A DNA stretch of 64,000 bases from the NCBI GenBank assembly GCA_020637235.1, contig JACJWG010000004.1:1-64000 (forward strand), written 5' to 3'. The notes below the pieces were generated by a model, which had not been told where the DNA came from, made no database searches, and was given only the letters and a program-made list of their open reading frames with translations. This DNA comes from Acidimicrobiaceae bacterium (GTDB lineage: Bacteria > Actinomycetota > Acidimicrobiia > Acidimicrobiales > Ilumatobacteraceae). Position 1 is the first letter of the stretch. Every line of letters begins with the position of its first letter. A program made the translations under genes and the position numbers. Shown here piece after piece: positions 41,587 through 49,713 of the stretch.

Positions 41587-42320
41587 TCATCGCCGTCGGG
41601 CTTCGACGATCATCACTGGTGAGTCGACGACGAACGGCTCACCGTGCCAACCGCCCCACACCCGCTCGATGCCGATGCCGACGTCACCCAGGTCGTGCTC
41701 GATTCGAGCGAGACTCCGAAACGTGAGCGGCTGCCGCACGGTGAGCTGCTCTCCCGTCGCCTCCCATCGATTGCATGCGGTCAACACCACGGTCGCGTCC
41801 CCGTCCGGTTCGGTCGACTCCATCCACTCCGTCAAGGGGCCGTCGGCCGTCGGCCGTGTCGAGAGCGTGTCGTCCCGCGTCCACGAGCGCCACGCCTGCG
41901 CCGAAGGGTTCCGATTGTCGAACGCGAGGACGCCACCGCGACGCAGAACGGACGAGACAGCCACGAGCGTCTGCCTCCAGTGATCGGGATCGAGGTGTTG
42001 GACCACGTTCCTCGTCATCAACACGAGCTCGACCCCGAGACCGTGCGGGATGTCGCGAGCGTCGCCGAGCAGCCACTCGACCCGCTCGCCCTCCGGCCGG
42101 CCACGAGCGATGTCGAGCATGCCCTGATCGGGATCGATGCCGACCACGTCTCGCCCGGCCGATCCGAGAGTGTCACGGTGAGCAGCCCCGTGCCGCAGCC
42201 GAGGTCGATGATCGACCGTGGTGCGATCCGGTCGACGAGGGTCCGGAAGAACTCGTGGTCCGCACCTGCGGGATTGTCTGCGTCGTACAACGCGGCGAGT
42301 CGCGCATCGGTCGGCTCCAC
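41587..42320 (-). pseudogene. SAM-dependent methyltransferase with one dinucleotide frameshift
   Basis: The minus strand from GTG 42320 reads VEPTDARLAALYDADNPAGA then SIIDLGCGTGLLTVTL (motif I). At about 42163-42170 a CTCTC run puts the rest two bases out: homology resumes as DVVGIDPDQGMLDIARG, LMTRNVVQHLDPDHWRQ and LRRGGVLAFDNRNP to the stop at 41587. Removing TC from the run gives one ORF of about 243 residues, a normal length. Only this indel separates it from an intact gene, so it may be a sequencing error or a recent mutation. Confidence 0.75.
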
Positions 42321-42412
42321 GGATCGACGGTAGCCCCGCAGCACCGAGCCGGGTGGTGACGCGAAGCCTGACCCGCCCAGGTCGTTACGGTGTCGGTGCG
42401 CGAGTTCACGTG

Positions 42413-43023
42413 ATGGATCTGTGGGCCAAGCAGAACCGACACGACGGCGATCGGCAGCGGTTGTTCGCGGCGGTCGATGACGCCGTCGATGTGCGGCGGG
42501 TGCTGTATCCGGGTCCTTCGTCGATGTCGCCGCGTCGTTCGTGTTCCCGTCGGTCACCTACGTCGACATCGACCGCCGCGCGCCGCGATTCTTCGACGAC
42601 GTCGGCGGCGTGAACGAGATCATCGCTGCGCACCGTCCGAATTCGTGGTCTCCGACGGTGGCGTTCATCCACGCCGACTACGGCGACACACTCGACTCCC
42701 GGACGAAGACTTCGATCTGCTGGTCTCGCTGTACGCAGGGTTCGTGTCCGAACACTGCACCCGCTATCTCCGTGTCGGTGGCACGCTGCTGGTCAATCCG
42801 AGTCACGGCGACGCCGCGATGGCGTCGATCGACGACCGCTACCGTCTGAGGTGGCGTCGTCCACCATCGCGATGGAGGTACTCGATCGCCGAGCACGACC
42901 TCGACACCTACCTCGTGCCGAAGAAGCCCGTCGAGCTCACCGCTGAGCTGCTCCATCGCACCCGCCGCATCATCGCCTACACGACCTCACCGTTCGCGCA
43001 TTCTGTTCGAACGCACGTCGTGA
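42413..43023 (+). pseudogene. Methyltransferase-like gene with three single-base frameshifts
   Basis: From ATG 42413 the frame reads MDLWAKQNRHDGDRQRLFAA to VLYPG; one missing base near 42512 moves to SVTYVDIDRRAPRFFDDVGG and AFIHADYGDTLD; a second near 42696 moves to LPDEDFDLLVSLYAGFVSEH and RYLRVGGTLLVNPSHGDAAM; a third near 43001 would give a clean FERTS ending at 43023. The order of motifs is that of a Rossmann methyltransferase-like fold. Pieces in the right order with no in-frame nonsense codons point to recent indels. Confidence 0.65.
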
Positions 43024-43094
43024 CGTTGCGAGCGGCACCCATCCGGACGGGCAGCCCGGGTGTCGGATGGCGACGGGACGCTGTACTCGGCGGC

Positions 43095-43747
43095 TCAGTG
43101 ATCGCGGGGAGAGTCGCGAGGCCGTCGAGGATGAGGTCGAGGACGAGCTCGAAGCTGCTGCCGGTGTCCCCTGTCGAGGTGCTGGTGGACGTGCGCCACC
43201 GTGAGTGGGTGGGTGTCCGGCGACACCGTCGAGAGGAACTGGTCGATGGTCGCACCTGCGTGCGGCCGGCGGTGTCGAACTCCATCGTGAGCTCTTGGAG
43301 CGTGTAACCCAGCACGTGGTTGTTGACGGCGTGGAAGCCGTGGTGTGCCGCTCCCTGCCGGCAACCCACTGTCCGCCAAGGCGCAGCAGGCGCCCCATGT
43401 GGTCGATCCGCCTACGGCCCGGCAGGTACCGCTGCCAGAGCGCCGGTGCCCAGCGATGCTCGACGAACGCAGGGGTGGCGAGCGTGCGCTCTGACGGCAC
43501 CCATGGTGGTCGTGTGCTCGGTGGGCGGCGGATCGATGGAACTGGCAACGGCGTCGACCATGAGCGACAACAACTCGTCCTTGCTCGCGACGTGGTTGTA
43601 CAGCGCCATCACCTTGAAGCCGAGCCGCCCGCGATACGCCCTCATGGTGAGCCGATCGACTCCCTCGGCGTCGGCGAGCTCGATGCCGGCCGCAACGATC
43701 CGCTCGGTGTCGAGGGTCGCTCGTCTCGTGGTCGTCGTTCGGTCCAC
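43095..43747 (-). pseudogene. TetR-family regulator shattered by frameshifts
   Basis: From GTG 43747: VDRTTTTRRATLDTERIVAA, GIELADAEGVDRLTMRAYRG and LGFKVMALYNHVASKDELLS, an intact TetR DNA-binding domain. The TetR_C_1 region is then spread over three frames (VEHRWAPALWQRYLPGRRR; HHGFHAVNNHVLGYTLQELT; LSTVSPDTHPLTVAHVHQHL; ELVLDLILDGLATLPAI). At least three indels are needed to rejoin it. The exact 3' end is uncertain. Its operators at 43783-43833 are perfect. Confidence 0.72.
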
Positions 43748-43782
43748 CGGTCCTCGTTCCGTCGCCTGGATGCACTTTGACA

Positions 43783-43833
43783 ACGTACATCGTACGTATC
43801 AGGCGGGGCAGGAACGTACAACGTACGTTCCTG
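43783..43833. promoter_or_regulatory. Two perfect palindromic operators between tetR and dehydrogenase remnants
   Basis: ACGTAC-ATC-GTACGT at 43783-43797 and CAGGAACGTAC-AAC-GTACGTTCCTG at 43809-43833 (11-bp arms, 3-bp centre) share the core ACGTAC-N3-GTACGT. TTGACA lies at 43777-43782. The paired sites lie centrally between divergent genes, as for TetR proteins that control themselves and a neighbour. Confidence 0.78.
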
Positions 43834-43859
43834 CGAAACGACGACGGAGGAGCACGCCC

Positions 43860-44887
43860 ATGCACACGAAGCCCGATGCGGAACGATCAGCCGACCCGAC
43901 CGTCGCGCCGGAGACGATGCGGGCCGTGGTCGCCCGTCGGTACGGCGAGGCCGATGTGATCGCCATCGAGGAGGTGGCGGTTCCGAGACCGGCCTGGTGG
44001 TGAGGTGCTGCTGCGGGTCGAGACGTCGTCGCTGAACGCACTCGACTGGCACTACCTGACGGTACGCCCTACCTGCTCCGCATCTCGAACGGCCTGCGTC
44101 GACCGAAGCGGACGATCCTGGCGCGGACGTCGCGGGAACCGTCGTCGCGACCGGTTCGGGCGTGACCTGGTTCCAGCCCGGTGATGCCGTGTTCGGCGAA
44201 TGCCCGGGCGGCGGCTGCGCGCCGTTCGTGACCGTCGGCGTGGACATGTCGTCGCCAAGCCGGCCAGCGTGTCGTTCGAGGCAGCGGGCGCATCGCCGGT
44301 CGCCGGCCTCACCGCGCTGCAGGGCCTGCGAACCCACGGGGCCGTGCAGCGGGGCGATCACGTCCTGATCAACGGCGCTGCGGGCGGCGTGGGGACGTTC
44401 GCCGTGCAGATCGCCAAAGCGCTCGGCGCCAGGAGGTCACCGCCGTGTGCAGCACCCGCAACGTCGAGATGGTCCGAGCGCTCGGCGCCGACACCGTGAT
44501 CGACTACCTCACCGACGATTTCGTCGAGGGAGGTGCGCGGTTCGACGTGATGATGGACAACGTCGGGAACCGCAGCCCGTCGGCGTGCCTGTCCGTGCTG
44601 CGCCCAGGGGCGCGCCGTGGCCATCAGTGGCCCGAAGACCAACCGGTGGTTCGGGCCGATCCCGCACGTCGCACGAACGGCGCCGCGTTCCGTCGGGCCG
44701 ATCCGTCGTTCCATCACTTCACCGCATCACCGGTCGAGGCCGACCTGGTCACGCTCGGCGAGATGTCGCCGACGGGTCCGTCTCGCCGTCCGTCGACCGC
44801 GCCATCGGTCTCGAGGGCGTCGCCGAGGCGCTCGCCGAGATCGGCACCGGCCACACCCCGGCGAAGATCTCCGTGGTACCGGTCTGA
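43860..44887 (+). pseudogene. Zinc-less MDR (quinone oxidoreductase-like) dehydrogenase with many frameshifts
   Basis: Starting at ATG 43860, MRAVVARRYGEADVIAIEEV then, across several frames: VLLRVETSSLNALDWHYL, SGVTWFQPGDAVFGECPGG, FEAAGASPVAGLTALQGLRT, VLINGAAGGVGTFAVQIAKA (NAD(P)-binding AxxGVG), MVRALGADTVIDYLTDDFVE, FDVMMDNVGNRS and EGVAEALAEIGTGHTPAKIS with a stop at 44885. These segments, in order, form a complete NAD(P)-dependent MDR enzyme of about 340 residues. At least five indels interrupt it; substitutions and nonsense changes are few. Confidence 0.78.
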
Positions 44888-44965
44888 ACCCCGTCGGGCT
44901 TCGTCGCCAACGTCGCCGACTCACGAAGGTCCGTCACCCATGGTCGTGCGCACTACCGTCGCGCC

Positions 44966-45787
44966 GTGCGGCCGCCGACGTGTGAGATCTGCGACGCCGA
45001 CGTCGATCCCCACGGCGGAGGCGGGGGTCAGGTGCGGTTCCAGCCCGACGACCGCAGCCGCGACTGGCGTCGCCGGGCCATGGAGGAACCGGGCTTCGTC
45101 GGCCACCCGCCCGACACCGGCTGGTTCTGCGCGTCGCACATCGACGCCGCTCGGGAGGCGGCACACGCCCTCGCCTTCGACGACGGGCTCGTCGCCATCC
45201 GCGCGCGAGCGCACGCGATCGAGGGATCCGTGCCACCGCCGGACCGTGGCGCCCACGCGACGGTCGGACCGAGGCGACCCGACCTGCCGGACCTGGAGCC
45301 TGATCTGGTCGGGGCGGAGCTCGGCTCGGCACGGCTGATGGCGAGCGAGGCCTTCGACCTGAGGTGGGTGGAGTGGACGCTCCCGGTGACCGACGCCCAC
45401 GTGCTCGCGGCGTCGCTGCGATCGCTGGTGCCAGCGCTGTTCGAGGCGCTCGGCATCGGATCGGCGCCGGCGCTCGAACGTCGGACCGACCGTCGATGGA
45501 GCCCGATGGACGGCGCTGTGCCGCCGTGGTGTCCCTTCACCGATTCGACGTTCGACGAAGGTGTGGCTGCCGACGGCACGCCGGTGCGGGTGCAGGTCGT
45601 GCTCGAACACTGGAACGAGGACGACGTCGCCAACGCCACCGTGTCGATGTCGATCGGCGATCTCGTGTCGATCAGCGTCCACGGCTCCGACCGTGGGGGA
45701 CGTGACGTCGACAACCTCGCCCTCTGGCGCCCGACCACGCCGACCGTCGTCGCCGTCGTCGCTGTCGTCGCCACGTCGGTGCACTGA
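44966..45787 (+). CDS. Hypothetical protein with N-terminal Cys cluster (273 aa)
   Basis: GTG 44966. It opens RPPTCEICDADVDPHGGGGG and continues RFQPDDRSRDW, HPPDTGWFCASHIDAA: a CxxC with a later Cys/His pair that could bind zinc. The middle has LRWVEWTLPVTDAHVLAASL and the later part an acidic strand-rich domain (VQVVLEHWNEDDVANATVSM). It ends in Val/Ala-rich repeats. No family recognised. Unlike the four genes before it, it is unbroken. Confidence 0.65.
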   Translation: MRPPTCEICDADVDPHGGGGGQVRFQPDDRSRDWRRRAMEEPGFVGHPPDTGWFCASHIDAAREAAHALAFDDGLVAIRARAHAIEGSVPPPDRGAHATVGPRRPDLPDLEPDLVGAELGSARLMASEAFDLRWVEWTLPVTDAHVLAASLRSLVPALFEALGIGSAPALERRTDRRWSPMDGAVPPWCPFTDSTFDEGVAADGTPVRVQVVLEHWNEDDVANATVSMSIGDLVSISVHGSDRGGRDVDNLALWRPTTPTVVAVVAVVATSVH

Positions 45788-45907
45788 CGCCGACACGTCG
45801 AGATCGTCAGGGGCGCTCGACGACCACCCTGGCGAGAGGGGCCGGCTCGCGGGGCTGCTGCGGGTGCGTGCGGTTCGACGCCACGGGGCGGGGGTACACG
45901 CGTCCGC

Positions 45908-46705
45908 ATGAAGCAGTCGGGCACGAGGGCGGGCTCGGCCTCGTCCGCTGCGGATGAGGTGCACGACGTGGCCGGGATCGAACCCGGGTCGGTCCGGCGG
46001 TTCGTGACCGCCTTCGTGGCACTGTCGGCGGGATTGCTCGTCGTCGGTGGGATCGGACGACTCGTCGTGTTCGACACCGCGGTCGGGCACGCCGAGGCCG
46101 ATCTGGTCGGCTGGATCGCCGACCATCGCGTCGGGCTCCTCGACACGGTGGCCACCGTCGGATCGACGCTCACCGACACCTGGACGGTGATCGGCGTGCT
46201 GGTCGGTGCCGTCACCATCCTCGTCTCGGCAGGCCACTCCCGATCTGCCGGCGTGATGCTGGCCGGGGTGGCCCTCGAGCTCAGCGTGTTCCTCACCGCC
46301 GGCGCGATCGTCGACCGGGGCCGGCCCGACGTGGAGGCGCTGCACTCGGTGCCTGCTACTCCGAGTTTCCCGTCCGGGCACGTCGCGGTCGCCGTCGTGC
46401 TCTACGGCTCGCTGGTGCGCATCGCGTCGTCGCTCGGCGAAGCGGGTCGGACTTCGGGTCGGACTTCGGGTCGGACTTCGGGTCGGACTTCGGGTCGGAC
46501 TTCGGGTCGGTCGCCGGCAGGTGTCCGGATCATCCCGGCGGGCATCACGGTGGTGATCGCGCTGTCGCGTGTGTACGAGGGGGTGCACTTCCCCACCGAC
46601 GTCGTGGCGGGTGCCGCCCTCGGCGTCGGTGCGTCGTGGGGGGCGTCGTACACCGCCGGCTCAGCCGACCGCGCATCGCTCGCGCGACGCGAGGACCGAG
46701 CCTGA
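45908..46705 (+). CDS. PAP2-family membrane phosphatase with RTSG repeat loop
   Basis: 265 residues, ATG 45908. Five or six membrane helices; the PAP2 motifs are VDRGRPD (C1, about 137), PSFPSGH (C2, about 153-159) and SRVYEGVHFPTDVVAG (C3, about 218-233), with the catalytic His residues present. Between C2 and C3, where others have a short loop, it has GRTSGRTSGRTSG-type repeats (about 179-200). Members dephosphorylate undecaprenyl diphosphate or phosphatidic acid outside the membrane. The stop is 2 bases before the next PAP2 gene. Confidence 0.9.
   Translation: MKQSGTRAGSASSAADEVHDVAGIEPGSVRRFVTAFVALSAGLLVVGGIGRLVVFDTAVGHAEADLVGWIADHRVGLLDTVATVGSTLTDTWTVIGVLVGAVTILVSAGHSRSAGVMLAGVALELSVFLTAGAIVDRGRPDVEALHSVPATPSFPSGHVAVAVVLYGSLVRIASSLGEAGRTSGRTSGRTSGRTSGRTSGRSPAGVRIIPAGITVVIALSRVYEGVHFPTDVVAGAALGVGASWGASYTAGSADRASLARREDRA
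46444..46503 (+). repeat. Five tandem copies of GGGTCGGACTTC in the PAP2 gene
   Basis: Perfect 12-bp units at 46444, 46456, 46468, 46480 and 46492, with a partial sixth, encode Gly-Arg-Thr-Ser repeats inside a loop between catalytic motifs. Identity at the DNA level indicates recent expansion. The basic loop may lie on the cytoplasmic side. Confidence 0.92.
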
Positions 46706-46706
46706 G

Positions 46707-47891
46707 ATGAACGTCGCACTCGTGATGATCGTCGTCGGCGTGCTCGCCGGTGCGTCCGCAGGCGTGGTGTCGTCCCGCTCGTCCGTCCCCGATCTCGGCG
46801 ATCCGCACCTGCGTCGGAACACCGTGCGTCGGGTGCTGTCCGACCACCCGCTCGCTCGGCGCGCCGCGCGTGCAGTTCCTCGCGTCGCCGGTGCGGCGCT
46901 CGCCGAAGCCGTGGTGATCGCCGCCGTCGTGGTGATCGCGTGCGCCGCGGTCGTGGGCCTGATCCTCGTGATGATCCGGAGCAACGTCGGGCTCACCCGC
47001 GCCGACGCCCCGGTGTCGCAGTGGGCCGCCGAGCACGCCACGACCGGATCCACTGCGGTCATGTCGGAGCTGAGCAAGTTCGGTGGCACGGCGTACGTCC
47101 TCATCGGGGCTGTCGCCGTGACGGTGTACGCCGGGTACCGCGATCGGCGATGGGCGGTCCCGATCTTCGTCGTCGTCGCGATGGTCGGTCAGTTCGCGGT
47201 GTCGAACGCGATCAAGTGGTCGGTCGAGCGGGCTCGCCCGTCGCTGTCGAACCTCACGGGCTTCTCGGGTACCTCGTTCCCGTCCGGTCACGCCGTCGCC
47301 GCTGCCGCTGCGTGGGCGAGCGCCGCCTTCCTGCTCGGCCGCGGCCGGTCGCGCCACGTGCGAGGGGTGTTGTTCGGCGTCGCAGTGGGGCTGGGTGTCA
47401 CCGTCGCCGGCACGAGGGTGGCGCTGGGTGTGCACTGGACGACGGATGTGATCGCCGGACTGATGATCGGATGGTCGTGGTTCGCTGTCTGCGCGGTCTT
47501 GTTCGGCGGCCGCCGGCTGCGACCCGCCGAGCCGCTGCTCGTCGCTCGAGAACAGACGCAGGCGGATGCCGTCGCAGTCTGCGAGGATCGTCCGGTGCAG
47601 TTCAGCGCCGAGCTCCGCGACCGGGTGGCGGACGGCACGATCACGCTCACGTTCCGGCGGTGGTCGAGGCTCCAGGTGCGAGTGGGCGGGCGGTACCGCA
47701 GCGGTGGGGCGATGATCGAGATCGACGACATCGACCTGGTGCCGTTCTCCTCGATCGACGACGACGATCTGGCGCTCACCGGCGAGGCGGATCGCGAGGC
47801 GCTCCGCAGACGCACGGCCCATGCCGGTCCGGTGGAGGACGACACGCTGGTGTACCGGATCGAGTTTCACGTGGTGACGCCGCACTCCTGA
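46707..47891 (+). CDS. PAP2 phosphatase fused to an ASCH-like (PUA-fold) domain
   Basis: 394 residues from ATG 46707. The first about 290 residues hold membrane helices and complete PAP2 motifs (KWSVERARPS, TSFPSGHAVA, TRVALGVHWTTDVIAG). Residues about 298-390 are a soluble beta-rich domain, VQFSAELRDRVADGTITLTF, RRWSRLQVRVGGRYRSGG, EIDDIDLVPFSSI, ending VYRIEFHVV, which matches ASCH/PUA-like proteins that normally stand alone. The domain's first residue is encoded by GTG (47595) with GAGG upstream, so it looks like a separate gene joined by loss of the first stop, or translated both ways. Confidence 0.78.
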   Translation: MNVALVMIVVGVLAGASAGVVSSRSSVPDLGDPHLRRNTVRRVLSDHPLARRAARAVPRVAGAALAEAVVIAAVVVIACAAVVGLILVMIRSNVGLTRADAPVSQWAAEHATTGSTAVMSELSKFGGTAYVLIGAVAVTVYAGYRDRRWAVPIFVVVAMVGQFAVSNAIKWSVERARPSLSNLTGFSGTSFPSGHAVAAAAAWASAAFLLGRGRSRHVRGVLFGVAVGLGVTVAGTRVALGVHWTTDVIAGLMIGWSWFAVCAVLFGGRRLRPAEPLLVAREQTQADAVAVCEDRPVQFSAELRDRVADGTITLTFRRWSRLQVRVGGRYRSGGAMIEIDDIDLVPFSSIDDDDLALTGEADREALRRRTAHAGPVEDDTLVYRIEFHVVTPHS

Positions 47892-48058
47892 CGCGCGGCG
47901 CCGAGCCCGCCTGGCGGGAGGGTCCGGGGACGACGTCCGGACGGGATGCCACGACACGCCGGTAGGTTGCTCGGGTCACGCGCCTTCGGTCGTGGCGCGT
48001 TCCGGATCCCTCCGCTGCTGCGAGGTCGATCCGATCACCCCGATTCCTCCGGAGGGCC

Positions 48059-49576
48059 ATGTCCGTCGATCCAACTGTGACGCCGCTCGCCGGCACGCTC
48101 GCCATCGAGGACGGGTCGGTGCTGGGCGCGTTGCGCTCACCGACGCGTCTCCGCATCGAACTGCTCGCCGGGCTCGCCGTCGCGCTCGCCCTGATCCCCG
48201 AGGCGATCTCGTTCGCGATCCTGGCGGGCGTCGATCCGCGGGTCGGGTTGTTCGCGTCGTTCACGATGGCGGTGACGATCTCGATCGTCGGCGGTCGACG
48301 GGCGATGATCTCTGCCGCCACCGGCGCGGTCGCGCTGGTGATCGCCCCGGTGGCGGAGGAGTACGGCCTCGACTACCTGGTCGCCACCGTGCTCTTGGCC
48401 GGCGTGTTCCAGATCACCCTCAGCCTGGCCGGCGCGGCGAAGCTGATGCGGTTCCTGCCGCGCAGCGTGATGGTCGGCTTCGTCAACGCCTTGGCGATCG
48501 TGATCTTCACGGCCCAGGTGCCCGAACTGATCGACGTGCCCGCGGTCGTCTATCCGCTCGTCGCGATCGGATTGGCGATCCTGGTGTTCCTGCCGAAGCT
48601 CACCACCGCGATCCCGGCGCCGTTGGTGGTGATCGTGTCGGTCACCGCCGTCGCGGTCGCGATGGGTCTCGACATCCCCACCGTCGGCGACCAGGGTGAG
48701 TTGCCCAGCACACTGCCGACGTTGCTGCTGCCCGACGTGCCGTTCACGCTCGACACGTTGCGGATCATCGCCCCGTACGCCTTCGCGGTGGCGCTCGTCG
48801 GCCTGCTCGAGTCGCTGATGACCGCCAAGTTGGTGGACGACATCACCGACACCCACTCCGACAAGACCCGCGAGGGCTGGGGTCAGGGTGTGGCGAACAT
48901 CGTCACCGGTCTCTTCGGCGGCATGGGCGGCTGCGCCATGATCGGCAAGACGATGATCAACGTGAAGACGTCGGGCGCCCGCACCCGGATCTCCACCTTC
49001 GTCGCAGGTGTCTTCCTGCTCGTGCTCGTCGTCGGCCTCGGCGGGGTCGTCGGGCGGATTCCGATGGCCGCGCTCGTCGCGGTGATGATCATGGTCTCGG
49101 TCGGGACGATGGACTGGCACAGCATCCATCCCCGCACCCTCCGGCAGATGCCGTTCAGCGCCACGGCGATCATGCTCACGACCGTGATCGTGACGGTGAC
49201 GACCCACAACCTCGCGTACGGCGTGATCCTCGGTGTCATCGTCGCTATGGTGTTCTTCGCCCGACGTGTCGCCCACTTCACCGAGGTGGTGGTCGTCGAC
49301 CATCCCGACGAGGACACCTGCGTGTACGCCGTGCGCGGTGTGCTGTTCCTTGCGTCGAGCAACGACCTGTACACCCAGTTCGACTACGTGAACGACCCGC
49401 AGCACGTGATCATCGATCTCTCCGCGGCCCAGATCTACGACTCGTCCACCGTCGCCGCGCTCGACGCGATCGTGCTGAAGTACCACCACAAGGGCAAGCA
49501 CGTGGAGATCGTCGGGATGAACGAACCGAGCCGGAGGTGGCACGCGCTCAGCGGCAACCTCGGCGCTGCGCACTGA
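48059..49576 (+). CDS. SulP-family anion transporter with STAS domain
   Basis: 505 residues from ATG 48059, after GGAGGG. The SulP opening LRIELLAGLAVALALIPEAI with SFAILAGVDPRVGLF, the GFVNALAIVIFTAQ helix, and GGMGGCAMIGKTMINVKTSG are highly typical of the SulP/bicarbonate-sulfate branch. The C-terminal STAS domain (about 425-500) reads HVIIDLSAAQIYDSSTVAAL. It imports sulfate, bicarbonate or related anions. Two sulfatases 11 kb away could supply sulfate, but no link is shown. 168 bp separate it from the PAP2-ASCH gene. Confidence 0.93.
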   Translation: MSVDPTVTPLAGTLAIEDGSVLGALRSPTRLRIELLAGLAVALALIPEAISFAILAGVDPRVGLFASFTMAVTISIVGGRRAMISAATGAVALVIAPVAEEYGLDYLVATVLLAGVFQITLSLAGAAKLMRFLPRSVMVGFVNALAIVIFTAQVPELIDVPAVVYPLVAIGLAILVFLPKLTTAIPAPLVVIVSVTAVAVAMGLDIPTVGDQGELPSTLPTLLLPDVPFTLDTLRIIAPYAFAVALVGLLESLMTAKLVDDITDTHSDKTREGWGQGVANIVTGLFGGMGGCAMIGKTMINVKTSGARTRISTFVAGVFLLVLVVGLGGVVGRIPMAALVAVMIMVSVGTMDWHSIHPRTLRQMPFSATAIMLTTVIVTVTTHNLAYGVILGVIVAMVFFARRVAHFTEVVVVDHPDEDTCVYAVRGVLFLASSNDLYTQFDYVNDPQHVIIDLSAAQIYDSSTVAALDAIVLKYHHKGKHVEIVGMNEPSRRWHALSGNLGAAH

Positions 49577-49713
49577 CCGGCCCAGGGGGCTCCCGCGTGC
49601 TGGGACGCCGTGCTCGGCAGCGTGGTGCTGGCACCACCCGCGAGACACGTCCGGGCACCCTGGAGTGCCGACCCGTCGCCCGGGCAAGCTGGTGACGACC
49701 CGGGAGGACACCG

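Noticed and set aside
44966..45787. Zinc-finger transcription factor
   Set aside because: The CxxC near the N-terminus is suggestive but the second ligand pair is irregular and no DNA-binding helix is evident.
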